In this document: positions 54,111 to 64,000 of the stretch, piece by piece
Position numbering within the stretch: position 1 is the first letter of the stretch
Layout of the letters: every line of letters starts with the position of its first letter
From: Dromiciops gliroides
Lineage: Eukaryota; Chordata; Mammalia; Microbiotheria; Microbiotheriidae
DNA: 64,000 nucleotides
Direction: 5' to 3'
Assembly (NCBI RefSeq): GCF_019393635.1
Contig: NC_057865.1
Location: 296,685,385 to 296,749,384 of the forward strand
The notes under the pieces: model-generated
Seen by the model: the letters and a program-made list of their open reading frames with translations, nothing else
Told to the model about the DNA's origin: nothing
The model's database searches: none
Translations under genes and position numbers: made by a program

Positions 54111-54504
54111 TTCTCTTTTTTAAGTCATTTAGAGAGGCTTTTGTGGATGCTCACAATGTGGGGCCTGGTCACCTCAGGCCCACACCAAAGGCAGTGAATA
54201 GGACAATTAAAATGTTGTTCACAAATTTTACCTGAAAACCCTGCACAAAAGCAGCAGACTTGCTACTAACAAAATTTAGTGCTTCCCAAAGACACCAATA
54301 ATGAACCCACTTGCTATACTAGTCAACCCACGGAGAATTTCAGTCCATTTGACCCCTGATTAAGAGTCCCAGCCTCTCAGCTCCTTCTTAGCTCACATTT
54401 ACTCACATGTCTTTCCCCACAATCTCCTCCTTTACTCTTGTATCATATGAAGAGGTATCCCTTCTCCACACCAAGCCAATCTCTCAGCATGCACCTGATT
54501 TGGG

Positions 54505-54740
54505 TTAGTCAGCAGGCATTTATTAAGTGCTTACTATATGCCAAATTCTGTGCTAAGCACTGGAAGTACAAAGAAAGGCAATAACAAAGCTTCTGTCTTC
54601 AAGGAGCCCACATTCGAATGGGAGAAATAACATACTGACAACATGTCAGTAGAAGATATCCAAGTGTAAATGGAAGGCAATGTTAGAAGCACTAGCAGAA
54701 GGCGTAGGTCGGCATGAAAGGCCTCTTATCAAAGGTGACT
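54505..54740 (+). repeat. Ancient LINE-type repeat
   Basis: GGCATTTATTAAGTGCTTACT, then CTGTGCTAAGCACTGGAAG, then TCAAGGAGCCCACATTC. Same family as at 35840 and 61675. Confidence 0.45.
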
Positions 54741-54799
54741 TTGGAGCTGAGTCTTGAAAGCCAGGATGGTGAGGTCTTCTCCCAGAGATTGTCTCCTCC

Positions 54800-55590
54800 A
54801 TCATCCCCACTTGCCACTAATCCTTCAATCTCTCCCTATCTAGGGTTGCTTTTCATTTCCCATAAGCACTTCAGTCTCTCTCCCATCCTTAAAAAAAGGA
54901 TACCTACTAATCTCTCCTCCCCTCTGTGGCTAAACTTCTTGAGATCACTGGTCACATTTGGTGTCTCCACTTCCTCTCCTGTCATTCTCTTCTAAACCCT
55001 CTTCAGTCTGGCTTCTGTCTTTGGCTTGGCTCCCTTTTCCCTCCGGGATCAAATAGAAAATCTTCTGTTTGTCTTTTAAAGCCCAGCCCCTCACTTCCTT
55101 TCCATTCTTACCTGTCCCCCTCATCCACGTACTCTACAACTCTGCCCCGGTGGTCTTCTGCTGTTCTTCTCACCAGACCCTTCATCCCCTGGGCCTTCTC
55201 CTTGACTCCTCCTCACCTTCGCCTCTAGGTTTCTTTGGCTTCCTTCCAGGCTCAGCTTGAATCCCACTTTCTGCAAGACTGCTCCTAGCCCCCTCCTTCT
55301 CCCTTGCTGTCAGTGCCTTACCCTCTTGGCTTCACTCCTGTCCACTCTCTCCATAATTTTGTCTCCCTCATTAGAATGTAGCGCAGCAGGGGCAGCTAGG
55401 TGGCGCAGAGCATCGGCCCTGCAGTTAGGAGGACCTGAGTTCAAATCTGGCCTCAGACACTTAACACTTACTAGCTCTGTGACCCTGGGCAAGTCACTTA
55501 ATCCCAATTGCCCTGCAAAAAAGAAACAAAAACAAAAATAGAATGTAGCGCAGCAGTAAGTGCTTAATAAATGTGTGTTGACTGACTGGC
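54800..55590 (+). repeat. L2 LINE 3' region, split by a SINE
   Basis: L2 order to CCATAATTTTGTCTCCC and CATTAGAATGTAGCG, then after the SINE GTAAGTGCTTAATAAATG. ORFs here belong to the repeat. Confidence 0.65.
55390..55538 (+). mobile_element. tRNA-derived marsupial SINE
   Basis: Perfect 18-bp duplication TAGAATGTAGCGCAGCAG at 55372-55389 and 55539-55556, inside an L2. The head lacks the GTGGATA of the A-box side. TGCCCTGC tail. Confidence 0.96.
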
Positions 55591-56164
55591 AATAACTAAA
55601 TGAACACAAAAAAGGCCATTGCCCTTTAAAACAAATGGAACATTATAGTAGGTGCTTTCATTGAAGGGGTGGAGGTTTGTTACACTTGCATGTACGTCTT
55701 ACAAAGCAGAAGATTTACTTGGAATAACAGTAAACTAACAGAAACAACCCCATTTGGAAATCTCAAGAAAGCTAGAATTTTGCCATCCTTCTCTGTTAGA
55801 ATTGTAACCTAGATTGAGGCAAGAGTACCAACTGAAAGATCCCATGGTGCATCCAGTGATAGCTCTTGTTTTATAGCACTGTACTATATAAAAGAAATAA
55901 GGAAACATTTCTCAATGACCAAATTGGTGAACTATGGAGATGACTGCTTTAATGGGGTTGGACTCGCAGCATTCCAGTGCAGTTTGGGGATCATTTTTGT
56001 TCCTTCTGCCTTTGAGTTTTAGTAATTGAGTACTGCCTTCATAATTCCATGCAAATGGTGGAAACATTTGAATAGTATTTTGTCTAAATTAAAGGAAATA
56101 GCTGATGGTTTTATGAGTTAGAATCAATTTGAATTATTAAGGTATCTTTTAAAAAGACATTTAT

Positions 56165-56312
56165 AGGGGCAGCTAGGTGGCGCAGTGGATAAAACACGGG
56201 CCCTGGATTCAGGAGTACCTGAGTTCAAATCTGGCCTCAGACACTTGACACTTAATAGCTGTGTGACCCTGGGCAAGTCACTTAACCCCCATTGCCCTGC
56301 CAAAAAAAAAAA
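56165..56312 (+). mobile_element. tRNA-derived marsupial SINE
   Basis: Full TGCCCTGC-tail copy. Perfect duplication AAAAAGACATTTAT at 56151-56164 and 56313-56326. Confidence 0.96.
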
Positions 56313-56566
56313 AAAAAGACATTTATTAAGGGAAGAATGGCCCAGAAAAAATGGGGACTGTGTATGTGGTCTAACTGAAACGGCTGACCTCATGGGTTGT
56401 ACTTTGTGAAGGTGATTACTAAGCCTTTTTTGGTTAAAGGAAGAAAGCAGCTGAACATAATACACTGTGAAAGCCAATGGCTTTGCTAAAATTGGACTTG
56501 GGGATAGTGACAGGTGCTGGTGTCTTTGTATGTTATAGTTAGATGGTTCTTAACAGGTTCACTCTT

Positions 56567-56716
56567 TTTTTTTTTTTTTACTGAGGCAATTGGGGTTAAG
56601 TGACTTGCCCAGGGTCACACAGCTAGTAAGTGTAAAGTGTCTGAGGCCGGATTTGAACTCAGGTACTCCTGACTCCAGGGCCGGTGCTCTATCCACTGCA
56701 TCACCTAGCTGCCCCT
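56567..56716 (-). mobile_element. tRNA-derived marsupial SINE
   Basis: Full TGCCTCA-tail copy. Perfect duplication ACAGGTTCACTCTT at 56553-56566 and 56717-56730. Confidence 0.96.
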
Positions 56717-56730
56717 ACAGGTTCACTCTT

Positions 56731-57420
56731 AAAAGACTGTTGTCACTATTCAGCTGCCAGGTTTTCAGGCTAAGTGCATTCCTCTACTTTTTCCTTGCTT
56801 ACTGAGCAGAAGGAAGGGGTCCAGGAGATCTGTGCTCTCACATATCAGTACTACCTACTCAAATTTTAATTGTCTTGTTTGATTGGAACTGTATTCTGTC
56901 GAAGTGCCTTTCCAGCTTAAGTCAAGTGCATAAATGTTTGACCTTTTAAAGAATATCTTTTTCATCATTATTATTACTAGTTAATACAAAAGTCCTTGAA
57001 ATAGTATAATAATTTTTTTTTGGTAAAAGCAAGTTCATCATTGTTTCAAGGAAATAACCAAGATTTAATAGTGTGAGTAGGAAGTGGCAATTTATATTTT
57101 AAAGAATTTTTCTCCTTTTTCATTAAGAACTAAAGCATAAGAATTATACATGAGAGAATCTATTTTAAATATTCTTTTGGGAAGTTCCAAAGCATATATA
57201 AATGAACAGAAAGCACTTTCTTAGTTTTTAGGTAGACCACAGTTTTTGAAAAGAAATATTGAAGCATATTAAACTGGGGGAATGATTTGGTGGCAGAGTG
57301 AAACTTTTCTAAGTCTAAAATCTTACAAAACTTATCTTTGAGGTTCTTCTCCTCATTAAAATTCAGGAGACGGTCCCCTGTTCCCTGGCTTAACTACAGT
57401 TTTTGCTGGGCTTTTGTTCC
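56731..57420. other. AT-rich intergenic sequence upstream of MLC1
   Basis: No repeat or gene recognised. The MLC1 promoter may lie here, but no clear core element is seen. Confidence 0.4.
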
Positions 57421-57570
57421 ATTTCTGAATAGATGTTTTTGAAGCCCAAAGTGGAGGAACGAACTTCTCAAAGAAAGGAGAAATTGTTAACCAGTGAGAG
57501 TATTACAAAGTGACCGGACAGCTCTACTCACCAAACTGTTGAGACCTGAGGGCAAACTTTTCGGTTGAAG
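57421..57570 (+). other. MLC1: Candidate MLC1 5' untranslated exon
   Basis: A consensus donor (GAAG followed by GTAAGT) ends this AG-rich stretch 672 bp before the coding exon acceptor. Human MLC1 has a non-coding first exon, so one is expected upstream. The 5' border shown is arbitrary, and nothing beyond the donor and position supports the call. Confidence 0.25.
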
Positions 57571-58242
57571 GTAAGTAGAGAAATTTTAAAACACTAAACA
57601 AATATTTGGCAGCCTGTTGTTGCATAGAAGTGTTTTTTAGAAGCTGTAAATGGCTTGGAAAAAGAATGAGGGAAATCAGAGATTCCTTGAATTTGTAAAG
57701 TGAAGCAGTTCATTTAAAAACCTTAAATACATTGTACTGGGGAAGAAGGGAATCATTGATTCAGTGACTCTCCATATATCTTCCCAATTTGTAAAGCTAC
57801 AATTCCTAAGAAGGCCTCAAGCATGTAAAGTAGTCCAATTCTGTTTGTTCTTCAGAGTGATTAGTTCCTGCTCATCCCCTGGGGCACGTCCTATTGTGGC
57901 CAAGGTCATCTGAGAGGTCTCTGAGGTCCCTTCTAGTGTTGTTCCGTGATTGAGACCTACAACTTCTTCCGGGAAATAGGAATGATTAACTTGGGGACAA
58001 GCCTTTAAGAACAGAGCTTCCCTGTTGGCCCCCATGTAGTGTGCCAGACTTTCAAATGCACTTATATGATATGTATTGTGTTTATTTGTGTGTCTTAGAA
58101 GCCTGCTAGACTGGGTGATCGAAATGTTTTGTTTTAGCCCTATGTTCAGTGTTCTGCTTAGACTGCACACTTGGCAGATGTTTTTCCATGGTATTCTTTA
58201 TTACAAATATTAGTTTTATTAATCTGAAAAGGATTTTTCAAG

Positions 58243-58426
58243 TATTATGACAAGAGAAGATCCCTACAGAGAAGAATTTAGTTATGACAGAATGCCGACC
58301 TTGGAACGTGGAAGACAGGAAGCTGTACATTACGCTCCAGATATAAAATCCAGTGACCTCCAGCTAGCAAAAAGATTCCATCCTTGTTTCAGTTACAGAA
58401 CATGGATCTTTTCTTTGTTGATGGGG
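58243..58426 (+). CDS. MLC1: MLC1 exon 2 (start codon at 58247)
   Basis: The acceptor TTTTTCAAG precedes four untranslated bases and the ATG. It carries 60 codons ending FSLLMG before donor GTAAGT. In human the start codon is also near the 5' end of exon 2. The cytoplasmic N-tail is Arg/Glu/Tyr-rich. Confidence 0.93.
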
Positions 58427-61400
58427 GTAAGTACCTTAAGCATAAGACAAAGGAAAATGACACATTTCTGATAACTGGGAAGACTTTACTCAAGAAATTA
58501 TTCTTTAAATGTTAAGTGTAATTACATAAAAAGAGTTTTTGACAATATGTAAGAAGCCCTTTCTTTATCCGCTAGATTGCTCTCTAATATTAGAACTGGT
58601 CTGCCCCTGGGCATTAGCTTTTACATTTCTATTTTGACTGTTGTCTAAATTAAGTCTTTTTAACTTGTACTCTGTGAACTTAATTTTTTTTTGATAACTA
58701 TTAAATATAATTGGCTTTCTTTGTAATCCCGTGTATTTCATTTTACTCATTTAAAAACATTATTCTGAAAAGGGGGACCATGGGTTTCACCAGACAGCTG
58801 AAGGAGTTCATGACACACAAAAAGAGATAAAGAACCTGATTGAAACTGTTACATTATTAATTTTTCTTAGACTGTGTTTTTGCAGGCGTTTAAAAATTGT
58901 ATGATAAAATGAACACAAAAATAAATGGTCCATGGAAAATCTGTTAAACTGATTCAGTTCTGAACACTCAGAGGGCAGGGACCTGCCATCAAATAGTTGG
59001 AGTTCACTGGGAATCCCCAGTAACATGACATGAGGGAATTTCAGCAGGCAGCTGATTTGCATCATTTCCAAACAAGAGCAGTTTTATAAGATGGCCAAGC
59101 AGGAGGACCTCCTCTGGGGGCCCCTGTCTGAGAAAATGTCCCAGTTCTTATACACGGTGGATCCAGGATGCCTCATCTTCTTAAAAACTCAAATCTAATT
59201 CCTATTCAATAGGCACAAAGGTAATGGAAACAACTTTCAAATGATGTTTTTGGCCAAGTTTGTGGCATTTATACTTTGGAGGTTATTGTATGTGTACCTG
59301 GTGTTGCCCTAGAGAGCACAGAACCCGAGCAGGCAGGGCTCTGCCTTTGAGGGGCTTTCACTTTGGACAAGACTAAAAAATGCCTTTGCTTCATAATAGT
59401 TGGGGCTTTTTTATAGCATTACCATTAGTTTTCTTTCTTTCTTTCTTTTTTAGTGAGGCAATTGGGGTTAAGTGACTTGCCCAGGGTCACACAGCTAGTA
59501 AGTGTTAAGTGTCTGAGGGCGGATTTGAACTCAGGTACTCCTGACTCCAGGGCGGGTGCTCGATCCACTGCGCCACCTAGCTGCCCCACCATTAGTTTTC
59601 TTTATGGATGACAGGAAACAAAATTTGGTTGCTTAGGGACCATCACCTACTTTATAGCAGATAATTTCATATCAGCATTTAAATGTATAAAGAAAGTAGG
59701 ATAAAATACCTATCTGATAGAGTTAGTCATTAGCCAAAATGAGTCAACTTGAGTCCGGGCTTTTCTCTTCATTAATGGAGAACTTTGCAGAGGGAGGAGG
59801 CTCTGTTATATATATCCTGGCCACATCAAGAACCATAGAGTAAGCAAACCCATCATCATGCAAATGCCACAGCAGTTAGTACATGGCCGTAGCAATTTAC
59901 TGTGTGGAAAAAACAATGTACCTCTAAACATGCTCCTTTACTTAGGGAAGAATGGTTTCACCCTGCAAACTCTGTTCTCCACATACCTTAAACAGAAATT
60001 CTGGCCTACTTAGAGTTTCCTTAAGACACAATACAACCCTTCCTAATCGTACTTTTTGGGTTTCAGCAGTTAAGTTATATAAAATTCTCACTCTTTTAAA
60101 ACATCTTATTCCAAAAAATGCTTTTTATCCTTTGAAACTAGTTCAGCCTATTTCTCAAAATTTCTGAACTCAAAACATTTCTGTTGGTATTGTAGGTATG
60201 TATACATTGATCAAACCAATTCTCTGCTCCTAGTTCAGATCTCTACAAAGGTTTTCAGAAGCTTCCAAACCCTGGTCTTTGGATGTTTGCATCTTTTGGT
60301 GGCCTCTTTCAGTGTTAACCAAACATTAGTTAAGTATTGTGCTGTCAAAAAACCACTCACTCCCTGATGATCTCTTCCCTGTTTTCTTGTTGTTGGCCTT
60401 TGTTGTTTATTTCCTTTTGCCCAGCCTCAGCCTGAACCTTCATTTCCATTTCTGTTTTGCAGAGTTGCCTTCTTGTCACCTCTGGCTTTTCACTTTACCT
60501 GGGAAATGTTTTCCCTTCTGAAATGGACTATTTACGCTGTGCAGCAGGTTCAGTAAGCAAAGTTCTTAATCATGTACTTTTTATGCTGCTAAAACATGAT
60601 CCCTTGGGCGTTTGTAGTAAGACACTCTTGAATTTCCAGACTGGGGTTTTTATTTTTTCCAATTCCCTCTACTTTTGCTTCATTTTATCATCTACTGAAA
60701 TGATTGTGGGATCATTGATTAGAACTGGAAGAGACCTTAGAGGTCATTGAGCCCAACTCCCTCATTTTATTTTTAATAGTATTTTATTTACCCCCCATTG
60801 ACATCTCAAGACAATTTTTAGCATTCTTTTTTTTTTTTTTTTTAGTGAGGCAATGGGGGTTAAGTGACTTGCCCAGGGTCACACAGCTAGTAAGTGTCAA
60901 GTGTCAGAGGCCGGATTTGAACTCAGGTCCTCCTGACTCCAGGGGCCGGTGCCCCAGCTAGGTGGCGAAGTGGATGGAGCACCTGCCCCTGGAGTCAGGA
61001 GGACCTGAGTTCAAATCCGGCCTCTGACACTTGACACTTACTAGCTGTGTGACCCTGGGCAAGTCACTTAACCCCCATTACCTCTCAAAAAAAAATTAAA
61101 AAAAAAAAGATTTTGAGTTCCAAATTTTCTCCCTCCCCTCTTCCTAAAATGGTAGGCTTTGATATAAGTTATGCATGTGCTGTCATGTAAAACATACTCC
61201 CATATTCCAGTTCTCTCATTTCAAAGATGAATCCTAGTAATGGCATCTTAACTTTCTAGATTGACCAGTTCTGTAATCTTTAAATCCCATAGAACATGCT
61301 TCATCACTGTTCCTTTTGCCTTGGAATCACAGATACAATCCCAAAAGAATCACAAGGATGCAAGTTAGAGAACTGTGCGCAGTTCAGTTGAGAAGGGCAG

Positions 61401-63965
61401 GCCTTCATTTCAGGGAGGGATGCGAGGATCATAGTAACTCATGGAATAACACCTCTAGTACTTAGAAATGGGCTCAGATCAGTCCTGCCAAGTGGGGAGG
61501 CCGAGGGGAGTGTTATCAGCTCCACTTAGCCGAGGAGGGAGCTGAAGGTCACAGAAGCCACGGTTTGCCCAAGGTCCCCAAGCCTTGGCAGCAGCAAATC
61601 TGAGGCCTCTGATTCCAAGGTCGGTCCTCTTCCCAGATAGCAGAGAGAAAATTTAAGAATCATCACACTGGCCAGTCAGTAAGCTAAATGCTGGGGATAC
61701 AAAGAGAGGCAAAAGATGGGGACTGCCCTCTAGGAGCTCATGGTCTAAGGGGGAAGACAGCACATACAGTGAAGCTGAAAAGCAGAGGGGGAAGAGAATA
61801 CTTAGCCAGCTGGGAGGCTTGGGTAAGTCCTGCAGTCCTGGGCCCCCTCGAGGGGGTGACTAGAGAGAGCCAGAGGCCCCAGGGGCTGGAGGTGCTGAGG
61901 AGGGACGTGCTGGGAGGTTCAGAGTCAATCAGATCTTGCCCCAAAATGCTGGCTTTGAAGACAGTGAAGAAGTGGAGGAGGGCAGCTAGGTGACTAAAAG
62001 GAGAGGCTAAAAATCCTATTCCAAGAAATCTTAAAAGATCTCCTAGAGGACAGAGTGGAACTGGAATCCACTGCTTACCTTCCAAAAGAATCCCCCAAAT
62101 GATAACTCCCAAGTCCATCGTGCCAAAGCCAGAGAGAGAGTTCAAGGGCTGAGGAGCCCGTCAGCACTGCACGCGCTTTAGCGGCCACGGCTACGAAGGC
62201 CTAGCAAGCTTAGAATGGATGGTCAGAGGGCTGGGGGTGCAGGCTGACAACCCAGCAAAACCCAGTGTGACTCTGCCTTTCATGAAGTAAAGGCCTTCCA
62301 GGCATTCCTGATGAAAAGGCTGGAGCTGTGTAGAAACTTGGAAGCTCAAATAGTGAAGAGAAACGTGAATGATGTGATAAAGGACTAAACAGGGACTGAC
62401 TGCTCACATTTTAGTAAGGAGAGATGACACCTGTTCCTCCTCTGAACCCTATCATTAGAGGTCCTAGAGGGAGTCTAATTAGAAGGCCTAGGAGTAGTTC
62501 TGCTGTGGCTTATGGTTTGTTGGGGGGTTTGGGGAGGCAATCAGGGTTAAGTGACTTGCCCAGAGTCACACAGCTAGTAAAGTATCTGTGGCAGATTTGA
62601 ACTCAGGTCCTCCTGACTCCACTGCACCACCTACCTGCCCCTGTATCTTACCATCTTAACAGAAGAATGAAAAGGGGAAGAGGAATACATTGGGGAGGGG
62701 GGAAAAGGGATGAGAAAAAGGCTCAGGAAAATAATCTCACATAATCAGAATATGAAATTAGTCATCCGTACAAACAGGGAATACGTGGGAGCTGATGCCT
62801 GAACCTCATTCTCACCTGGACTGATCAAAGGAAGGAGAAAACCTAAGTGGGAACACAGTTGGGCATAACAAATTATCCCACTCAATAGGGAAATCAGAGG
62901 GACAGGAGACAAGAAAGAAGGGGAATAAGAGGAAGGAGAAAGGGAGGAAGGGATTATTCCAGAGCAAAACAAATCTCCAAGCTAACCTTTACCTGAGTTC
63001 TGGTTGGGAAATCTATTGTAATTCCTCTCATCCCCAAGGGTGTCCCATAGTAAAAAGCCTGGAGGTGTGAAGAGAATGGTTTCAACACCCAACCTACCCC
63101 TTCTGGGCTGGTAAAAAAAACAACAAAAAACCCAGAAGGCTGGAAATCTTTGCCCTATTTCCCCTAGGAAGAAAATCACCGCCTTTCTTTACCAAGAGGG
63201 AAGTTTGAGAAACTGTGCTCTGGACTATTCCTATGAAGTATTTTAGTTGCCTTACTCATGCCCTTATGCCTCGCTGTTTCAGTATGCGTGGCAAATGAGA
63301 TGGCACAGCATTATCTTGAATCAAGTGCTTCTTTATGTCTTTCCCTTCTTTGGGGGTGTAAACAGCCATTTTCCATCTTTAAACATGTAATCTGCAGTGT
63401 CTGTCATATAGCAGGCAAATAAGTAAATGTTTGTATGTAAAATGTAAGTAAATTATACTTATATTTGCATATAATTATGTTAAATTTATACTTACATATA
63501 CTTCTAAATATATTAACTTATACTTATACTTGTATATAAAATATAAGTAAATGTTGAATCACATGTGCATGAGTTTTAAAAGCGTTTCTTACTTCTCTGA
63601 CTGCATCGTAATATTCTTGAGAAGGGAAGGATTCAGGAAATACTAGTCGAATTAACTGAATCTTAAATGTAAACTGTGGCAACATCTGCCTGAGTGTCCT
63701 TGTTTCCATGTTGCCACATGGTTAGGATTACTTTAGGACATACTAAGTTGTACTAGAACAGCCTTCCCTTTGTATGTCTTAAGGCACGCCAGAGGACAGT
63801 GTTTTTTCCTAATTTGTACAATTTTTATCTCCCTCCTGGAAGAGCTCGAAAGTTCAGTTTCAGGTTCCCGTTAGTGAACATTCTCCTTCATCTTTTCCTT
63901 TGATTTTTCAGTGCATTCCTTCAGCAATTGTGAGTTTTGCGATCGCACGAAACAAGGTGAATGTG
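58247..63965 (+). CDS. MLC1: MLC1, astrocyte membrane protein, coding exons 2-4 (3' end outside window)
   Basis: Spliced coding sequence: 58247-58426, 60463-60552, 63912-63965, all phase 0 with GT-AG borders, giving residues 1-108. The N-terminus [20 protein letters not shown] and then RGRQ match human [23 protein letters not shown], with one extra residue here. [18 protein letters not shown] followed by [12 protein letters not shown] is nearly identical to human. The first transmembrane helix spans the exon 2/3 junction (about residues 52-75), and CIPSAIVSF begins the second. MLC1 is an eight-helix protein that works with GlialCAM at astrocyte junctions; human mutations cause megalencephalic leukoencephalopathy with subcortical cysts. 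Exon ends fall where human c.177, c.267 and c.321 do, allowing for the extra codon. The gene is transcribed away from MOV10L1. The remaining about 270 residues lie past the right edge. Confidence 0.96.
58431..59436. other. MLC1 intron 2, left part
   Basis: AT-rich; no repeat family recognised. The region 58560-58740 contains several stretches with A/T runs only. Confidence 0.4.
59437..59587 (-). mobile_element. tRNA-derived marsupial SINE
   Basis: TGCCTCAC-tail copy with a (TTTC)n tail. Perfect 16-bp duplication ACCATTAGTTTTCTTT at 59421-59436 and 59588-59603. In MLC1 intron 2. Confidence 0.96.
60463..60552 (+). CDS. MLC1: MLC1 exon 3
   Basis: 90 nt, residues 61-90. Acceptor TTTTGCAG, donor GTAAGC. 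It encodes the rest of transmembrane helix 1 and the first extracellular loop, [18 protein letters not shown] to RCAAGS, almost unchanged from human. Confidence 0.97.
60826..60948 (-). mobile_element. tRNA-derived marsupial SINE, left arm of inverted pair
   Basis: GTGAGGCAATGGGGG tail type with a T17 run. It is cut at GGCCGGTGC and lacks the head. It meets the next SINE directly. Confidence 0.9.
60949..61110 (+). mobile_element. tRNA-derived marsupial SINE, right arm of inverted pair
   Basis: Starts CCCCAGCTAGGTGGCGAAG and ends ACCTCTC with an A-rich tail. It is arranged head to head with the left arm. Confidence 0.9.
61470..61640 (-). repeat. MIR-type SINE remnant
   Basis: Antisense order, diverged: TTATCAGCTCCACTTAGCC, GTTTGCCCAAGGTCCCC, TCTGATTCCAAGGTCGG. 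Confidence 0.45.
61675..61770 (+). repeat. Ancient LINE-type repeat fragment
   Basis: GTAAGCTAAATGCTGGGGATAC, split by few changes, and CTCTAGGAGCTCATGGTCTA, the same family as at 35840 and 54505. Confidence 0.4.
62532..62641 (-). mobile_element. tRNA-derived marsupial SINE, internally deleted
   Basis: GGGGAGGCAATCAGGG through CCACCTACCTGCCCC. It lacks the GGGCCGGTGCTCTATC block. No clear duplication. Confidence 0.88.
63405..63560. repeat. AT-rich degenerate tandem tract
   Basis: Repeated TACTTATA/TAAGTAAA words with TATATAAAATATAAG, a low-complexity tract in MLC1 intron 3, about 350 bp before exon 4. Confidence 0.6.
63912..63965 (+). CDS. MLC1: MLC1 exon 4
   Basis: 54 nt, residues 91-108. 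Acceptor TTTTTCAG, donor GTGAGT. It encodes [18 protein letters not shown] against human [18 protein letters not shown]. It is the last exon inside the window. Confidence 0.94.
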
Positions 63966-64000
63966 GTGAGTATCTGTAACTGATTAGCTTTTGAGCTGTG

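Larger units (their letters stand above)
60715..61330 (-). repeat. Old LINE remnants hosting an inverted SINE pair
   Basis: A short CR1-type piece (AGAACTGGAAGAGACCTTAG) is followed by L1-linked sequence: CCATTGACATCTCAAGACAA, then beyond the SINEs GATTTTGAGTTCCAAATTTT and CTGTCATGTAAAACATAC. Orientation is not certain. Confidence 0.4.

Noticed and set aside
61979..61994. GGGCAGCTAGGTGAC resembling a SINE head
   Set aside because: Only 15 bp match and nothing after it continues the SINE; too short to call.

Overview
The window is vertebrate nuclear DNA, almost certainly from a marsupial. The coding sequence is split into short exons with GT-AG introns. The introns hold 28 copies of one tRNA-derived SINE (head GGGGCAGCTAGGTGG, B-box-like GAGTTCAAATCC, A-rich tail) that I recognise as the marsupial WSINE1/MAR1-type family. 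Older MIR, L2, CR1/L3 and L1 remnants lie around them. The SINE type favours an Australian-lineage marsupial, but I do not assign a species.

Two genes are present, head to head. The minus strand carries the first 21 coding exons of MOV10L1, the germline RNA helicase of piRNA biogenesis. They run from a start codon in a CpG island at 52432 down to 2548. The 21 exons join in one open frame of about 983 codons, with every splice phase compatible. The last part of the helicase (about 230 codons in human) lies beyond the left edge. Helicase motifs I, Ia, II and III are intact; the later motifs are outside. The plus strand carries the start of MLC1, an astrocyte membrane protein. Coding exons at 58247-58426, 60463-60552 and 63912-63965 give its first 108 residues, and the gene continues past the right edge. 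The same neighbours lie head to head on human chromosome 22q13.33.

Layout: 1-2547 intron 21; 2548-13578 helicase-core exons 21-17; 16.6-26.5 kb exons 16-9; 26.5-31.1 kb a large repeat-filled intron; 31.1-35.1 kb exons 8-4; 35.1-43.8 kb intron 3, with a clear solo LTR at 41519-42266 (5-bp target duplication) and an L1 remnant; 43.8-45.5 kb exons 3 and 2; 45.5-52.3 kb intron 1, with a four-SINE cluster and two more LTR-like elements; 51.9-53.0 kb the CpG-island promoter region with a MYB-type site and CACGTG boxes; 53-58.2 kb intergenic, repeat-rich; 58.2-64 kb MLC1.

I found no RNA gene, CRISPR array, bacterial-type system or unknown protein family. The locus is an ordinary conserved gene pair. 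The points worth a second look are the ambiguous exon 16/17 junction of MOV10L1, the promoter MYB site, the LTRs inside a transposon-silencing gene, and the SINE arrangements. Exon coordinates were read by hand from splice sites and checked by phase. Repeat borders are exact where target duplications are given and approximate elsewhere. Repeat family names are from memory.
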